Positions 26,061-35,366 of a stretch of 64,000 nucleotides of DNA are shown one piece after another (the first letter of the stretch is position 1; each line of letters begins with the position of its first letter). Under the pieces are notes generated by a model. The model saw only the letters and a program-made list of their open reading frames with translations. It had not been told where the DNA came from and did no database searches. The translations under genes and the position numbers were made by a program. Where the stretch lies: the NCBI GenBank assembly GCA_963731745.1, contig CAVSWT010000010.1, forward strand, positions 434,001 through 498,000, read 5' to 3'. Origin of the DNA: CAVSWT01 sp963731745. GTDB taxonomy: Bacteria; Bacteroidota; Ignavibacteria; Ignavibacteriales; Ignavibacteriaceae.

Positions 26061-27018
26061 AATTTTTACCCCTGTTATTTTGTATTATAGGAAAAATAAT
26101 TACGTACCAAATAATAAAACATAGCGAGCCTAAAATAATTGCTAAATTAATGATTAATGGCATTTCAGTATAACGTGTTATAAAAGATTCCAAAAATCCG
26201 GCCACTATAAAAATTGGAATCAATCCAATAACCATTCTAACTCCATCCTGCGCACCGCTATAAAAAGATTGTCGTCTTGAAAATGTACCCGGGAATAGAA
26301 TGCTATTTCCAATTGTAATTCCTGCACCGCCCGCAATAATAATAGCTGAAATTTCTAAAGTCCCATGAAGCCACACAGCAAGTAATGATTGAACAATGAA
26401 CCCTTTTTGAAAAAAGAAATATTCAAATGCTCCCAGCATAATTCCATTGGAAAATAAAATATATGCTGTTCCAAAAGAGAATAAAATTCCCATCATAAAT
26501 GCAAAAAATGAAACCCGGATATTATTTAAGGTGATGCCTAAAAACATATCAACTTGATTCATTTGTTTATAAACCGCCATCGGATCACCTTTTGAAATAT
26601 TTTCACTTGTCATATTTACATAAGAATCTCCTAAAATTAATCTTACGAAAGAATCATTATTTGCCGAAGAAAAGACACCAATAATTAGTGCAATTATAAA
26701 AATTGACGCAGAAATTAAAAGCTCCTTTTGATGTTTGTAAAACAGCGAAGGCAGTTCCTTGCTCCAAAAATAGATGAATTTACTTTTTTCTTCTTTTTTA
26801 TTTTTATAAATATTTTGATGCGCCTTGGAAGCGAGCGAGTTTAGATATTGAGTAGTTTTACTTTTCGGATAAAATGTTTTCGAATAAGCTAAATCATCTG
26901 TCAATTGAATAAACAATTCAGAAAGTTGATCAGAACTATAATCTTCAGCTTTAATTAGGTAAGATTCAAATTGTTTCCATTTCTCAGCGTTATTTTTTAG
27001 AAATGTAACTTCCCTCAT
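26047..27018 (-). CDS. SpoIIM/DUF95-family membrane protein
   Basis: The ~323-residue protein has a helical cytoplasmic N-terminus (about 100 residues) and five to six membrane helices, with the SpoIIM-like ALLAVWLHGTLEISAIIIAGGAGITIG motif. In spore formers SpoIIM takes part in engulfment; here no sporulation genes accompany it, so the role is different or unknown. The ATG at 27018 lies two bases past the apt stop; a GTG two codons earlier (27024) would overlap that stop. First of the membrane cluster. Confidence 0.82.
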   Translation of the reverse strand: MREVTFLKNNAEKWKQFESYLIKAEDYSSDQLSELFIQLTDDLAYSKTFYPKSKTTQYLNSLASKAHQNIYKNKKEEKSKFIYFWSKELPSLFYKHQKELLISASIFIIALIIGVFSSANNDSFVRLILGDSYVNMTSENISKGDPMAVYKQMNQVDMFLGITLNNIRVSFFAFMMGILFSFGTAYILFSNGIMLGAFEYFFFQKGFIVQSLLAVWLHGTLEISAIIIAGGAGITIGNSILFPGTFSRRQSFYSGAQDGVRMVIGLIPIFIVAGFLESFITRYTEMPLIINLAIILGSLCFIIWYVIIFPIIQNNRGKNYDFN

Positions 27019-27020
27019 AA

Positions 27021-27551
27021 TCACTCTTCATAACTATAATTCACTAATGATTTGATCTCATAATCAGACAATAATTCTCTTCCATTCAAAAAGTTAAGCT
27101 CAATAATAAAAGAGAGTTGAACAACTTTACCTCCAAGTTTTTCGATTAAGTTCACCGCTGCTTTTGCTGTTCCACCGGTTGCTAATAAATCATCGTGAAT
27201 TAATACTTTATCCCCGTGTTTAATCGCATCAGCATGAATTTCTATTGTGTCCGTCCCATATTCAAGTGTATATGATTCTTGAGCTTTCTTTGCCGGCAGC
27301 TTCCCTGGTTTTCTGATGGGAGCAAATCCTACATCTAATCTTTCGGCGAGCATTGCTCCAAAAATAAATCCACGTGCTTCAATGCCCACAACTTTATCAA
27401 CATCAAGGTCTTTACAATTTTCAAATAACTGCTGCAAGGTAGATTTAAGCGAAATAGGATTTTGTAATAGTGTTGTTATGTCCCGAAAAAGTATACCTTC
27501 TTTAGGAAAGTTGGGTACGTTTCGAATATATTTTTTTAAATCTTCATGCAT
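27021..27551 (-). CDS. apt: Adenine phosphoribosyltransferase
   Basis: Salvages adenine to AMP using PRPP. The 176-residue protein has the usual N-terminus (IRNVPNFPKEGILFRDITTLL), VVGIEARGFIFGAMLAERL, and the PRPP motif VLIHDDLLATGGTAKAA. The start overlaps the crotonase stop by one base. Length is normal. Confidence 0.95.
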   Translation of the reverse strand: MHEDLKKYIRNVPNFPKEGILFRDITTLLQNPISLKSTLQQLFENCKDLDVDKVVGIEARGFIFGAMLAERLDVGFAPIRKPGKLPAKKAQESYTLEYGTDTIEIHADAIKHGDKVLIHDDLLATGGTAKAAVNLIEKLGGKVVQLSFIIELNFLNGRELLSDYEIKSLVNYSYEE

Positions 27552-28306
27552 TACTTTTCCTTTTTCTTGTTGAGAAAATTATTTAATCCTGCTTTAAAAT
27601 CTTCGCTTGAACGGCTTATCGTATTTAATTGGACACATGAATTAACAGCTTCTTCCACATTCAAGTTTGATATTGTATTAATCATATTTTTAACTAATTG
27701 AATACTATATTCAGAATTATTTTTTAATTTTTCAGCAAATGAAATCGAATCATTCATCAAATCTTCAGAATAGTAATTTGCAAGCCCGATTTCATAAGCT
27801 CTTTTCCCGGAGATTAATTCACCGCTCATTAGAAGCTGCTTAGCTCTGCCTTCACCAATTTTTTTTATTAAAAATATTGAAACGATAGCAGGAATAAATC
27901 CGATCTTAACTTCAGTATATCCAAATTGAGAAGCTTCACCAGCAAATATAAAGTCGCAAACAGAAGCTAATCCACAACCACCTGCAATAGCCGGGCCATT
28001 TACAGCAGCTATTATCGGCTTTGGAAACTTGTAAAGCTGCAAAAATAAATCGGCTAAGTTTTGAGAATCACTCTGATTTTCTACTGATGAATAATCCTTT
28101 ATATCATTCAAATAACTTAAATCTGCTCCCGCACAAAAACTACTTCCTTCACCTGTAAGTATTACAACTTTTACTCCGCTATTATCTCTAAATTCATCAA
28201 GCTTATTTTTAAGTTCTTTAATTAGATCCGGATGTAAAGCATTTCTTTTTTCAGGCCTGTTTAAAGTAATTAACCCGATGCCATTATTTATAATAATTTT
28301 AATCAT
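27551..28306 (-). CDS. Enoyl-CoA hydratase/isomerase family protein
   Basis: Crotonase-fold enzyme of 251 residues acting on acyl-CoA thioesters. The oxyanion-hole segments SSFCAGADLSYL and NGPAIAGGCGLASVCDFIFA are present, followed by GYTEVKIGFIPAIVSIFL. In that last segment the first catalytic Glu position is kept and the second is not clear. The pattern resembles methylglutaconyl-CoA-hydratase-like proteins as much as fatty-acid enoyl-CoA hydratase, so the substrate is open. It is co-oriented with apt and the membrane cluster, although the functions look unrelated. Confidence 0.88.
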   Translation of the reverse strand: MIKIIINNGIGLITLNRPEKRNALHPDLIKELKNKLDEFRDNSGVKVVILTGEGSSFCAGADLSYLNDIKDYSSVENQSDSQNLADLFLQLYKFPKPIIAAVNGPAIAGGCGLASVCDFIFAGEASQFGYTEVKIGFIPAIVSIFLIKKIGEGRAKQLLMSGELISGKRAYEIGLANYYSEDLMNDSISFAEKLKNNSEYSIQLVKNMINTISNLNVEEAVNSCVQLNTISRSSEDFKAGLNNFLNKKKEK

Positions 28307-28431
28307 AATTCTAAAAATTATTTATTGAATTTTAATTTCAATTTGAACAGCAATAATCTGAAATTAATTCATTAAAAATAAATGATAATAAAAATAAAAG
28401 CGAATTTAATTTAGGGTAAACTTTGGAGGGT

Positions 28432-29418
28432 TTAAACGGCAATTTTAAAATTGAGCAATTCTTCTAAATATTTTAAAAGTATACTTTCTACCGCAGTGTA
28501 TTCTAGTTCAGCCATTAAAGCTTTGCGGATCTGTGATACGTTCGGAAGTGCTTTTAAATATCCAGAATAAAATTTTCTATGCTCAATTACTGCACGTCTT
28601 TCCCCTTTAATCTCAGTAGCTATCTGTAAATGCCGTAAACAAGTTTTAATTTTTGTTGTTTCATCGATAGTTGACAAAATAATTCCAGTTTCCATTAATT
28701 CTTTTGCTTCTTTAAATATCCATGGATTTCCAATTGCACCACGGGCAATCATAACAGCATCGGCATTTGTCTCATCAAATGCGCGCTTCACATCTTCCGC
28801 AGATAAAACATTGCCATTCAATACTACAGGAATTTTTACTGCTTCCTTTATCTTCGGAATCCATTTCCAGTCGGCATCTCCTTTATGTCCCATTGCTCTT
28901 GTTCTACAATGAATTGTCAATGCTTTTACACCAACATCCTCAAGTCTTTTCGCAACATCAAGAATCTGGATACTGTTACTGTCCCATCCTAAACGTGTTT
29001 TAACTGTTACAGGTAATGAAACATTATCCACAACTTCTTTGACTAACTTTTGCATATACGGAGGATCTTTTAACAAAGCCGAGCCCGCTCCATTACCAAC
29101 CACATTTTTTACCCAGCAGCCTGCATTTATATCTATTAAGTCAGGATTTTCAGCCTCTGCAATTTTTGCTCCTCCAACCATTGATTGAATATTTGCACCA
29201 TAAATCTGGATTCCAACCGGTCTTTCTTTTTCTATGATTTTTAATTTTTTATGAGTCTTTTCTGAAGAACGAACTAATCCTTCAGTGTTTACAAATTCAG
29301 TGTAAACAACATCAGCTCCCAATTCTTTACAAATCAATCTAAAAGATATATCGGTAACATCCTCCATTGGAGCTAGAAGAATTGCCTTTTCCTTTTTGAT
29401 ATTTCCTACTTCAAACAT
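28432..29418 (-). CDS. dusB: tRNA-dihydrouridine synthase
   Basis: FMN enzyme that reduces uridine in the tRNA D-loop. The 328-residue protein shows LLAPMEDVTDISFRLICKELGADVVYTEFV, the catalytic Cys in INAGCWVKNVVGNGAGSALL, VTVKTRLGW, LTIHCRTR and NGNVLSAEDV...MIARGAIGNPWIF. The usual GCPVKK context reads GCWVKN here, a small departure. The general architecture is DusB-like; the exact position modified cannot be told. Confidence 0.88.
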   Translation of the reverse strand: MFEVGNIKKEKAILLAPMEDVTDISFRLICKELGADVVYTEFVNTEGLVRSSEKTHKKLKIIEKERPVGIQIYGANIQSMVGGAKIAEAENPDLIDINAGCWVKNVVGNGAGSALLKDPPYMQKLVKEVVDNVSLPVTVKTRLGWDSNSIQILDVAKRLEDVGVKALTIHCRTRAMGHKGDADWKWIPKIKEAVKIPVVLNGNVLSAEDVKRAFDETNADAVMIARGAIGNPWIFKEAKELMETGIILSTIDETTKIKTCLRHLQIATEIKGERRAVIEHRKFYSGYLKALPNVSQIRKALMAELEYTAVESILLKYLEELLNFKIAV

Positions 29419-29446
29419 AAAAACTGATATTTATTTAACAAATAAA

Positions 29447-30646
29447 TTAAGTAGATAATTCGCTTTCTTCAAGGTTAATTTTCTTGGGAAGATAAGTAAT
29501 CGCAATAAAGAAAATAATTATTGTAAATGCGGCACCGGTTAAAAAAGGAAACGCATATCCTAGAAACTCAAAGGCAAACCCTCCCCACAACGGCCCTAAA
29601 ACCCTGGCAAATGACGACAGGGATTGATTGAGCCCCAAAGTAATTCCTTGTTCTTTATCGGTTGTAACTTTGGAAACAAGGCTCAATAATGTTGGCTGTA
29701 AAATCCCGGTACCTAAAGCTAAAATTATAGTTATAATTGCCAGTCCTAGGAAATTCCCTCCATAAGGTAATAAGCCTAAACCAATAACCATTAGTAGTGA
29801 GCCAATGGCTACAAGTTTTATATCTTTAACATATTTGGAAACAATTCTTATTAATCCACCCTGAACTAATGCTCCCACCAATCCCACAATTCCAAAAATA
29901 TATCCATTCTGCAAATCTGTAAAACCATAAACTTTGTAACCAAGCAAAGCAAAGGTTCCATATATATTAGCCATAGAAAAAGTTAAAATAAAAAACAATA
30001 TGATTAAAATTGCTAAATCCGGTCTTGCAAATATTTTTTTGAAAGCAGGGACATCAAATAATTTTTTCTCAATTTTCAAATCCTTATTAATATTTTTATG
30101 CGATTCTGGCAAAAAGATTATTGTTGATAAAAATGCTAAAAAAGAAAAACCCGCACTCGCAAATCCAGTAACATCGTAACCATATTTAGAAAGTAGTCCG
30201 CCAATTAATGGACCAAAAACAAAACCTAAACCAAATGCCGCACCTATTAAACCCATACCCTTTGAACGATCTTCTTTTGTAGTAATATCAGCGATGTAAG
30301 CTTGCGCAACGCCAATGCTGCTTCCACCAATGCCACCAACAACCCTGGAAATTAGCAGCACTACAAAACTATGGGTATAAGCAAAAATTATATATCCAGC
30401 GGCGTTCAACAAAAGACAAATCACTATTATTGGTTTCCTGCCATACTTATCCGATAGATTCCCAAATACCGGATTAAATAAGAATTGTATAAATGAATAA
30501 AGTGCAATGGCAATTCCAATAGAAGTTTCATCCACACCTAATTCTTTCGTGGCGAAAGTTGGAAGAATTGGAATTAAAATCCCAAATCCAAGCAAATCAA
30601 TAAACACTGTAAGAAAGATTAAAAAAAGAGGTGTTCGCTTACTCAA
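29447..30646 (-). CDS. MFS drug-efflux-type transporter (TCR/Tet-like)
   Basis: The 399-residue protein has 12 predicted membrane helices. The N-terminus FIDLLGFGILIPILPTFA, the loop GNLSDKYGRKPIIV and the motif FGLGFVFGPLIGG are typical of the TetA/class I tetracycline-type MFS group. Native relatives often have unknown substrates, so resistance should not be assumed. It starts with TTG in a TTGA overlap with the isocitrate dehydrogenase stop. Confidence 0.85.
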   Translation of the reverse strand: MSKRTPLFLIFLTVFIDLLGFGILIPILPTFATKELGVDETSIGIAIALYSFIQFLFNPVFGNLSDKYGRKPIIVICLLLNAAGYIIFAYTHSFVVLLISRVVGGIGGSSIGVAQAYIADITTKEDRSKGMGLIGAAFGLGFVFGPLIGGLLSKYGYDVTGFASAGFSFLAFLSTIIFLPESHKNINKDLKIEKKLFDVPAFKKIFARPDLAILIILFFILTFSMANIYGTFALLGYKVYGFTDLQNGYIFGIVGLVGALVQGGLIRIVSKYVKDIKLVAIGSLLMVIGLGLLPYGGNFLGLAIITIILALGTGILQPTLLSLVSKVTTDKEQGITLGLNQSLSSFARVLGPLWGGFAFEFLGYAFPFLTGAAFTIIIFFIAITYLPKKINLEESELST

Positions 30647-31668
30647 TAATATATCTCCATTTCTTCAATTACAGCATCGGCAAATTCTTCTGTGGATACA
30701 AACTTAGATTTGTTAATATCTTTGGTTACTTTCTCTCCCTTTTCAATAACTTTCGCCAATGACTTTTCAATTATTTCTGCGGCTTTTACTTCACCAATAT
30801 GATTTAACAACATTACGGATGCTAATATTTGAGCTGAAGGGTTAGCAATGTTTTGTCCAGCAATATCAGGTGCAGAGCCATGAACAGCTTCAAAAATTGA
30901 TACGTCATATCCAATATTAGCTCCGGGCGCCATTCCCAAACCGCCAACTAATCCTGATGCAAGATCAGATAAAATATCTCCAAAAAGATTTGTTGTAACA
31001 ATGCAGTCAAACTGATAAGGATTCATCACCATTTGCATTGCCATGTTATCCACAATTTTATCACTGAATTCTATTTCGGGATAATCTTTTGCTACTTCTA
31101 TACCGACGTCTAAAAATAGTCCGCCAGTAAATTTTAATATGTTTGCTTTATGGACTAAGGTTAATTTTTTTCTGTTATGATTTTTGGCATATTCAAAAGC
31201 GAAACGAATAATTCTTTCAGATCCTTTTTTCGTTATTATACCAATTGTTTCTGCTGCAGATTTAGCGCTATCGATGTAGTGCTCAACCCCCGAATAAAAT
31301 TCCTCTAAATTTTCTCTGAAGATAATTAAATCTATGTGATCAAAATAAAGAGATTTAATTCCTTTAAATGTCTTGGCAGGCCTTTGATTTACATACAACT
31401 CAAATTCTTTTCTAAGTGCAACATTTACACTTCGAAAGCCTTTTCCGATTGGTGTTGTCAGTGGTCCTTTAAGCACAATTTTATTTTTGTCTATCGAATC
31501 GAGAACTGCTTGAGGCAATGGATCATGATATTTCTGTAATGAGGTTAAGCCGGCTTCTACCACGTCCCATTCGATATTAACTCCAGATTTTTCTATAATT
31601 TTTGTAGTTGCCTTAGTAATTTCAGGGCCAATACCATCACCAGGAATTAGTGTAATATTATATGACAA
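30643..31668 (-). CDS. NAD-type isocitrate dehydrogenase (isocitrate/isopropylmalate dehydrogenase family)
   Basis: Beta-decarboxylating dehydrogenase of 341 residues. It begins LIPGDGIGPEI, then GPLTTPIGKGFRSVNVALRKEFELYVNQRP, where the Ser and Asn of SVN and the following arginines bind isocitrate. It has the Lys/Asp catalytic region (KANILK; TTNLFGDILSDLASGLVGGLGMAPGANIG) and HGSAPDIAGQNIANPSA, where Asp-Ile favours NAD over NADP. Isopropylmalate dehydrogenase is the alternative, but the substrate loop fits isocitrate better. The start is TTG. Confidence 0.85.
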   Translation of the reverse strand: MSYNITLIPGDGIGPEITKATTKIIEKSGVNIEWDVVEAGLTSLQKYHDPLPQAVLDSIDKNKIVLKGPLTTPIGKGFRSVNVALRKEFELYVNQRPAKTFKGIKSLYFDHIDLIIFRENLEEFYSGVEHYIDSAKSAAETIGIITKKGSERIIRFAFEYAKNHNRKKLTLVHKANILKFTGGLFLDVGIEVAKDYPEIEFSDKIVDNMAMQMVMNPYQFDCIVTTNLFGDILSDLASGLVGGLGMAPGANIGYDVSIFEAVHGSAPDIAGQNIANPSAQILASVMLLNHIGEVKAAEIIEKSLAKVIEKGEKVTKDINKSKFVSTEEFADAVIEEMEIYY

Positions 31669-31772
31669 TAACTGCCTCTATATAAATAATAATTTGAAAA
31701 TGAAGTATAAATATAATAATAATCGCGAAATTCATTTGCGTAATGTTTAATGACCAAGGCAGATAATTAAAA

Positions 31773-32993
31773 TTAGTGAATTATATCAACTGAGTTATAA
31801 AAGAATGGAATTCTCTGTTTAGAAATATTTTTAAGTTTTATTCGGTGTGAATATTTACTCAATATACTTTTTGTATCATTGAATGACTCTTTCATTAAGT
31901 CAATATCTTTTGAAGTAAGATAATCAGGAATAAAATAGCTGAATGCAATTTCGCTTGGTAAGATGATATACTCTCTCCCGTTTGTTGTTTCACCTTTAAA
32001 AACCCAGGTTGGGATATAATTAACTTCTGAAATGTAAATGGAATCTTTTTGCTCATCCTTCACAATTTCCAAATTTAATATTAATCCGGCATCAGAATAA
32101 CGCCATCTTTGATTTGAAATAAAATTCCCCATAGAATATTCAACAAACACCGAATCAATATCAGAAGAATTTGACTTATAAAAAGCAGCTGGTTCAATTA
32201 CATGTGGATGGCCTCCAATGATTATATCAGCGCCGTATTTGATTGTAGAATCAACTACATTTTTTTGATAATTAATTGGTTCACGTTTATATTCTTCTCC
32301 GAAATGATAATGAACTAAAACTAGATCGGCATTATTTTTTTTTGCTGACTTAATGTCATTACGTATTTTGGCAAAATCGATTAGGTTGATTAGATATGAA
32401 TTTCCATTAGGAATAGGAATACCATTGGTACCATAAGTGTATGCTAAAAAAGCAATTCTAATTCCTTTAATGTCAAATATTCTAATTGAATCCCGATCTG
32501 CTTGTGAGATAAATGTTCCATTGTATGAAATTCCATTTTTATTTAACTGAGCGATTGTCCGTCTGATTCCATATTCACCCTGATCTAATGCATGATTATT
32601 TGCTGTTGATAATAAATCAAATCCGGCATTTGATAATGCTGTAATAAACTCATCCGGAGCATTAAAGAATGGATACCCTGAATATTTTTTTTTATTACCT
32701 GCAGTAACGGTTTCAAGATTACCGAAGAGAAAATCGGATTCATCAAAATATTTTTTTACTTCTCTGTAAACAGGATTAAAATCAAACGAATCTTTTTCAA
32801 CCCTGGCATAATTAAATTGCACAGAGTGGCACATCAAATCGCCAACAACTGAAACTGTAATTGTGTCTTTTGATTGATTAAGATTCAACTGCTTTGCATT
32901 AAAATTACAGTTCAATAAAAAAATCAAAATTATTATAATCTTCAATTGAGGAATAAATTTTAATTTTAATGCTGATGAATAAATAATTTTCAA
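31773..32993 (-). CDS. CapA-family (poly-gamma-glutamate synthesis-like) exported protein
   Basis: The ~406-residue protein has an N-terminal hydrophobic signal (IIIILIFLLNC), possibly a lipoprotein signal with the Cys at residue 29. The CapA metallophosphatase-like fold follows: TVSVVGDLMCHS, DFLFGNLETV, LLSTANNHALDQGEYGI, HYHFGEEY and IIGGHPHVIEP. CapA proteins were named from capsule synthesis, but most stand-alone homologues have unknown targets. The long start is TTG; an internal TTG at 32945 would leave only the signal segment. No other capsule genes are adjacent. Confidence 0.82.
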   Translation of the reverse strand: MKIIYSSALKLKFIPQLKIIIILIFLLNCNFNAKQLNLNQSKDTITVSVVGDLMCHSVQFNYARVEKDSFDFNPVYREVKKYFDESDFLFGNLETVTAGNKKKYSGYPFFNAPDEFITALSNAGFDLLSTANNHALDQGEYGIRRTIAQLNKNGISYNGTFISQADRDSIRIFDIKGIRIAFLAYTYGTNGIPIPNGNSYLINLIDFAKIRNDIKSAKKNNADLVLVHYHFGEEYKREPINYQKNVVDSTIKYGADIIIGGHPHVIEPAAFYKSNSSDIDSVFVEYSMGNFISNQRWRYSDAGLILNLEIVKDEQKDSIYISEVNYIPTWVFKGETTNGREYIILPSEIAFSYFIPDYLTSKDIDLMKESFNDTKSILSKYSHRIKLKNISKQRIPFFYNSVDIIH

Positions 32994-33031
32994 AATGATT
33001 ATTTCACTAAATTATTTTTGTTTAAATAAAA

Positions 33032-33062
33032 TAAGGCTGAATCAATAATTGACTCAGCCTTA
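33032..33062 (-). terminator. Terminator downstream of the histone-like gene
   Basis: AAGGCTGA (33033-33040) pairs with TCAGCCTT (33054-33061), and the stem extends inward through TCAAT/ATTGA with one mismatch. On the minus strand it is followed by an A/T tract rich in T. It ends the transcript of the small basic protein encoded at 33086-33280. Confidence 0.8.
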
Positions 33063-33085
33063 ATCTTAAGTAAGTATTAGAAATT

Positions 33086-33280
33086 CTACCCTTGTTTCTC
33101 AGCTTTACGTTGAGCTTTGACTTCCTGAACATCTTTTCTCATATCCTGTGCAACTCTTCTTAATTCGCTTAATCCCTTACGTAATCTTGTACCAGCGGCA
33201 GCTTGTCCTTTTTCGTAGAATTTTTGGAAATCAGTTTCCAAACCTCTAACAGCTTGCATAAGATCTTCAAGATTTTTCAT
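33086..33280 (-). CDS. Histone H1-like Hc1-family DNA-binding protein
   Basis: A small basic protein of 64 residues. The segment KGQAAAGTRLRKGLSELRRVAQDMRKDVQEVK matches the Hc1-type bacterial histone pattern (GNKAAGTRARK...LRKEI), a probable nucleoid-associated DNA-binding protein. It has a strong Shine-Dalgarno sequence (AGGAGGTG at 33285-33292) and its own terminator, which suggests high expression. The gene lies 35 bases after the Fe-S oxidoreductase gene, so it may also be read from there. Confidence 0.8.
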   Translation of the reverse strand: MKNLEDLMQAVRGLETDFQKFYEKGQAAAGTRLRKGLSELRRVAQDMRKDVQEVKAQRKAEKQG

Positions 33281-33315
33281 AAAACACCTCCTAAATTAGT
33301 TGATAGATTAATTAT

Positions 33316-35322
33316 TTATTGTGAGTTCTCTAAAATGATTTCTGCAATATCCTTTACAGCGACTTCCTCTTCTTTTTCAAAATGTTTAACACCATCGGTC
33401 ATCATCGTCATACAAAAAGGGCATGCTGAAGCAATTGTATCTGCTTTTGTTTCTAATGCTTCACGTGTTCTTTCAATATTAATACTTCCCCCTTCCTCAT
33501 CTTCTAAAAACATTCTGCCGCCGCCCGCCCCACAGCAAAAGCCTTTGCTTTTTTTTCTCTTCATTTCATGAAGATTTAAGCCATTTACTCGTTCAAGATT
33601 TTTACGAGGCGGATCATAAACTTGGTTATATCTGCCAAGATAACAAGAATCATGATAAGTTACATCAATTTTTTTTGTTTCGGAAGCATCTTTTAATTTT
33701 ATTTTATCCGAACTTAATAACTCGTCAATTAGCTGAGTGTGATGTAGAACTTCAAAATTTCCTCCAAATTGCTTGTATTCGTTACCTAAAGAATGAAAAC
33801 AATGTGGGCACGCAGTAACTATTTTCTTCACTCCATAATTGTTTAATATTTCAATATTTTCTTGCATCATCATCTGCGCTAAATATTCGTTTCCTAATCT
33901 TCTCGCAGTATCACCGTTACATTTTTCTTCCGTTCCCAAAATTCTAAAATCAACGCCAGCCTTCTGCATTAATTTTGCAAATGATTGTGTAACTTTTTTA
34001 TATCTGTTGTCAAATGAACCTGCACATCCTACCCAGAACAATATTTCTCCGTTAGAGTCTTCCGCCATAGTTTTAATGTCCATGCCCTCAGCCCAATTTC
34101 CACGGTCCGCTTGATTGAATGCCCAGGGTGTAAAATTAGTTTCAATACTTTTAAAAACATTATTCAAGTTTGAAGGAAATTGTGATTCAGTAAGAACTAA
34201 GTTTCTTCTTAAATCTGAAATTGTATCTAAATGTTCAATCATTACCGGACATTCCTGAACGCAGGCGTTACACGTAGTGCATTGCCATAATTCCTTATCA
34301 GAAATAAAATCATGGACTAATGTTTTTCCAAATATTTCTTCATCGGTCTTTCCTTCAGCTAACAGCGGGCCTTTCTCTTCGATTCTTTTTCTAACATCAA
34401 CAATTATTTTCCTCGGAGATAAAGATTTACCAACGGTAGCTGCCGGACATACAGAAGTACATCTGCCGCATTCGGTACAAGAATATCCATCTAAAATTTG
34501 TTTCCATGATAAATGTTCAACATCGGAAGCACCGAAAACTTCGATATTTTCATCTTCAAGATTTAAAGGCTTTAGAACATTTCTCTTTTCAGGCAAATTA
34601 GCAAAAAAAGTATTAGGAATAGATGTAAGTACATGAAGATGTTTTGAATATGGTAAATAGTTCAAAAACGCAAATACAACTGTTATATGTGCCCACCAAA
34701 ATATTTCATACCAGGTTGAAGCATTGCTGGTATTTAAACTAAAAATTTCTTTACTCAATGGGAAAGTAATTGGCCTAATAGCATAATCATGAAGTACAAA
34801 ATTATTCTTTGCAATCAGAGATACATTTTGACCGAGCATAAAAATACAAACCATTGCAATCATTAGTAAAATTACAACAGCATCTTTTTTACCAGATTTT
34901 CCAACTTCCAATCTCGGAACATGCAATATAAATCTACGATATAAAGCATACAGTACAGATAGAATCACAAGAACTGCGAATACGTCCTCAACAATTGTAA
35001 TAAATGAATAAAACACTCCGGTAAAACTTAAATTGAAAGGCGAATAAAATCCTTGTATGATCGATTCAAGTACAGCAAAAAGAAAAAGAACAAATCCCCA
35101 AAAAATAAAGAAATGAAGAATGCCGGCTCGAGGATCTCTTAATAATTTTGATTGTGCAAATGCAACTGTCCAAACTCTTTTTAATCTCTTCCCTATTCTG
35201 TCAAATCTGTCATCTTTCTTTTTTGCCGTCAACATTTGAACTATTAAATTTTGACAACTCCATGCAAAAAAGCTAAAGGCAGAAACAATCAAAATAAGAA
35301 AAATTATATTTTTTAATTCCAT
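33316..35322 (-). CDS. Membrane-bound Fe-S oxidoreductase (NarI-like + 2x[4Fe-4S] + HdrD-like CCG domains)
   Basis: The 668-residue protein starts with a five- to six-helix cytochrome b / NarI-like membrane domain (about residues 1-230). Two [4Fe-4S] motifs follow (CTECGRCTSVCPAATVG; CTTCNACVQECP). Two cysteine-rich CCG domains as in HdrB/HdrD come last (WVGCAGSFD...KCNGD...ACPHCFHSL; HDSCYLGRYN...FCCGAGGG...ACPFC). This layout is known from proteins that pass electrons from ETF (acyl-CoA dehydrogenation) to the quinone pool. Acyl-CoA dehydrogenase at 36960 and crotonase at 27551 fit that role. Succinate/glycolate-type oxidoreductases share the CCG domains, so this is inference. Confidence 0.85.
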   Translation of the reverse strand: MELKNIIFLILIVSAFSFFAWSCQNLIVQMLTAKKKDDRFDRIGKRLKRVWTVAFAQSKLLRDPRAGILHFFIFWGFVLFLFAVLESIIQGFYSPFNLSFTGVFYSFITIVEDVFAVLVILSVLYALYRRFILHVPRLEVGKSGKKDAVVILLMIAMVCIFMLGQNVSLIAKNNFVLHDYAIRPITFPLSKEIFSLNTSNASTWYEIFWWAHITVVFAFLNYLPYSKHLHVLTSIPNTFFANLPEKRNVLKPLNLEDENIEVFGASDVEHLSWKQILDGYSCTECGRCTSVCPAATVGKSLSPRKIIVDVRKRIEEKGPLLAEGKTDEEIFGKTLVHDFISDKELWQCTTCNACVQECPVMIEHLDTISDLRRNLVLTESQFPSNLNNVFKSIETNFTPWAFNQADRGNWAEGMDIKTMAEDSNGEILFWVGCAGSFDNRYKKVTQSFAKLMQKAGVDFRILGTEEKCNGDTARRLGNEYLAQMMMQENIEILNNYGVKKIVTACPHCFHSLGNEYKQFGGNFEVLHHTQLIDELLSSDKIKLKDASETKKIDVTYHDSCYLGRYNQVYDPPRKNLERVNGLNLHEMKRKKSKGFCCGAGGGRMFLEDEEGGSINIERTREALETKADTIASACPFCMTMMTDGVKHFEKEEEVAVKDIAEIILENSQ

Positions 35323-35366
35323 AAAAGAGTTAGATAGTTCTTATAATTTTTTTTAATAGATAATTA

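Noticed and set aside
26047..27018. SpoIIM homologue as a sign of sporulation
   Set aside because: Isolated SpoIIM/DUF95 proteins occur in non-spore-formers in MoxR/DUF58 clusters, and no other sporulation gene is seen.
29447..30646. Tetracycline-resistance gene on a mobile element
   Set aside because: The protein is a general MFS exporter of the TCR/Tet type. It overlaps a TCA-cycle gene, and no transposase, integrase or repeat is nearby.
31773..32993. Poly-gamma-glutamate capsule operon
   Set aside because: Only the CapA-like gene is present; capB and capC partners are absent, so capsule synthesis is not supported.
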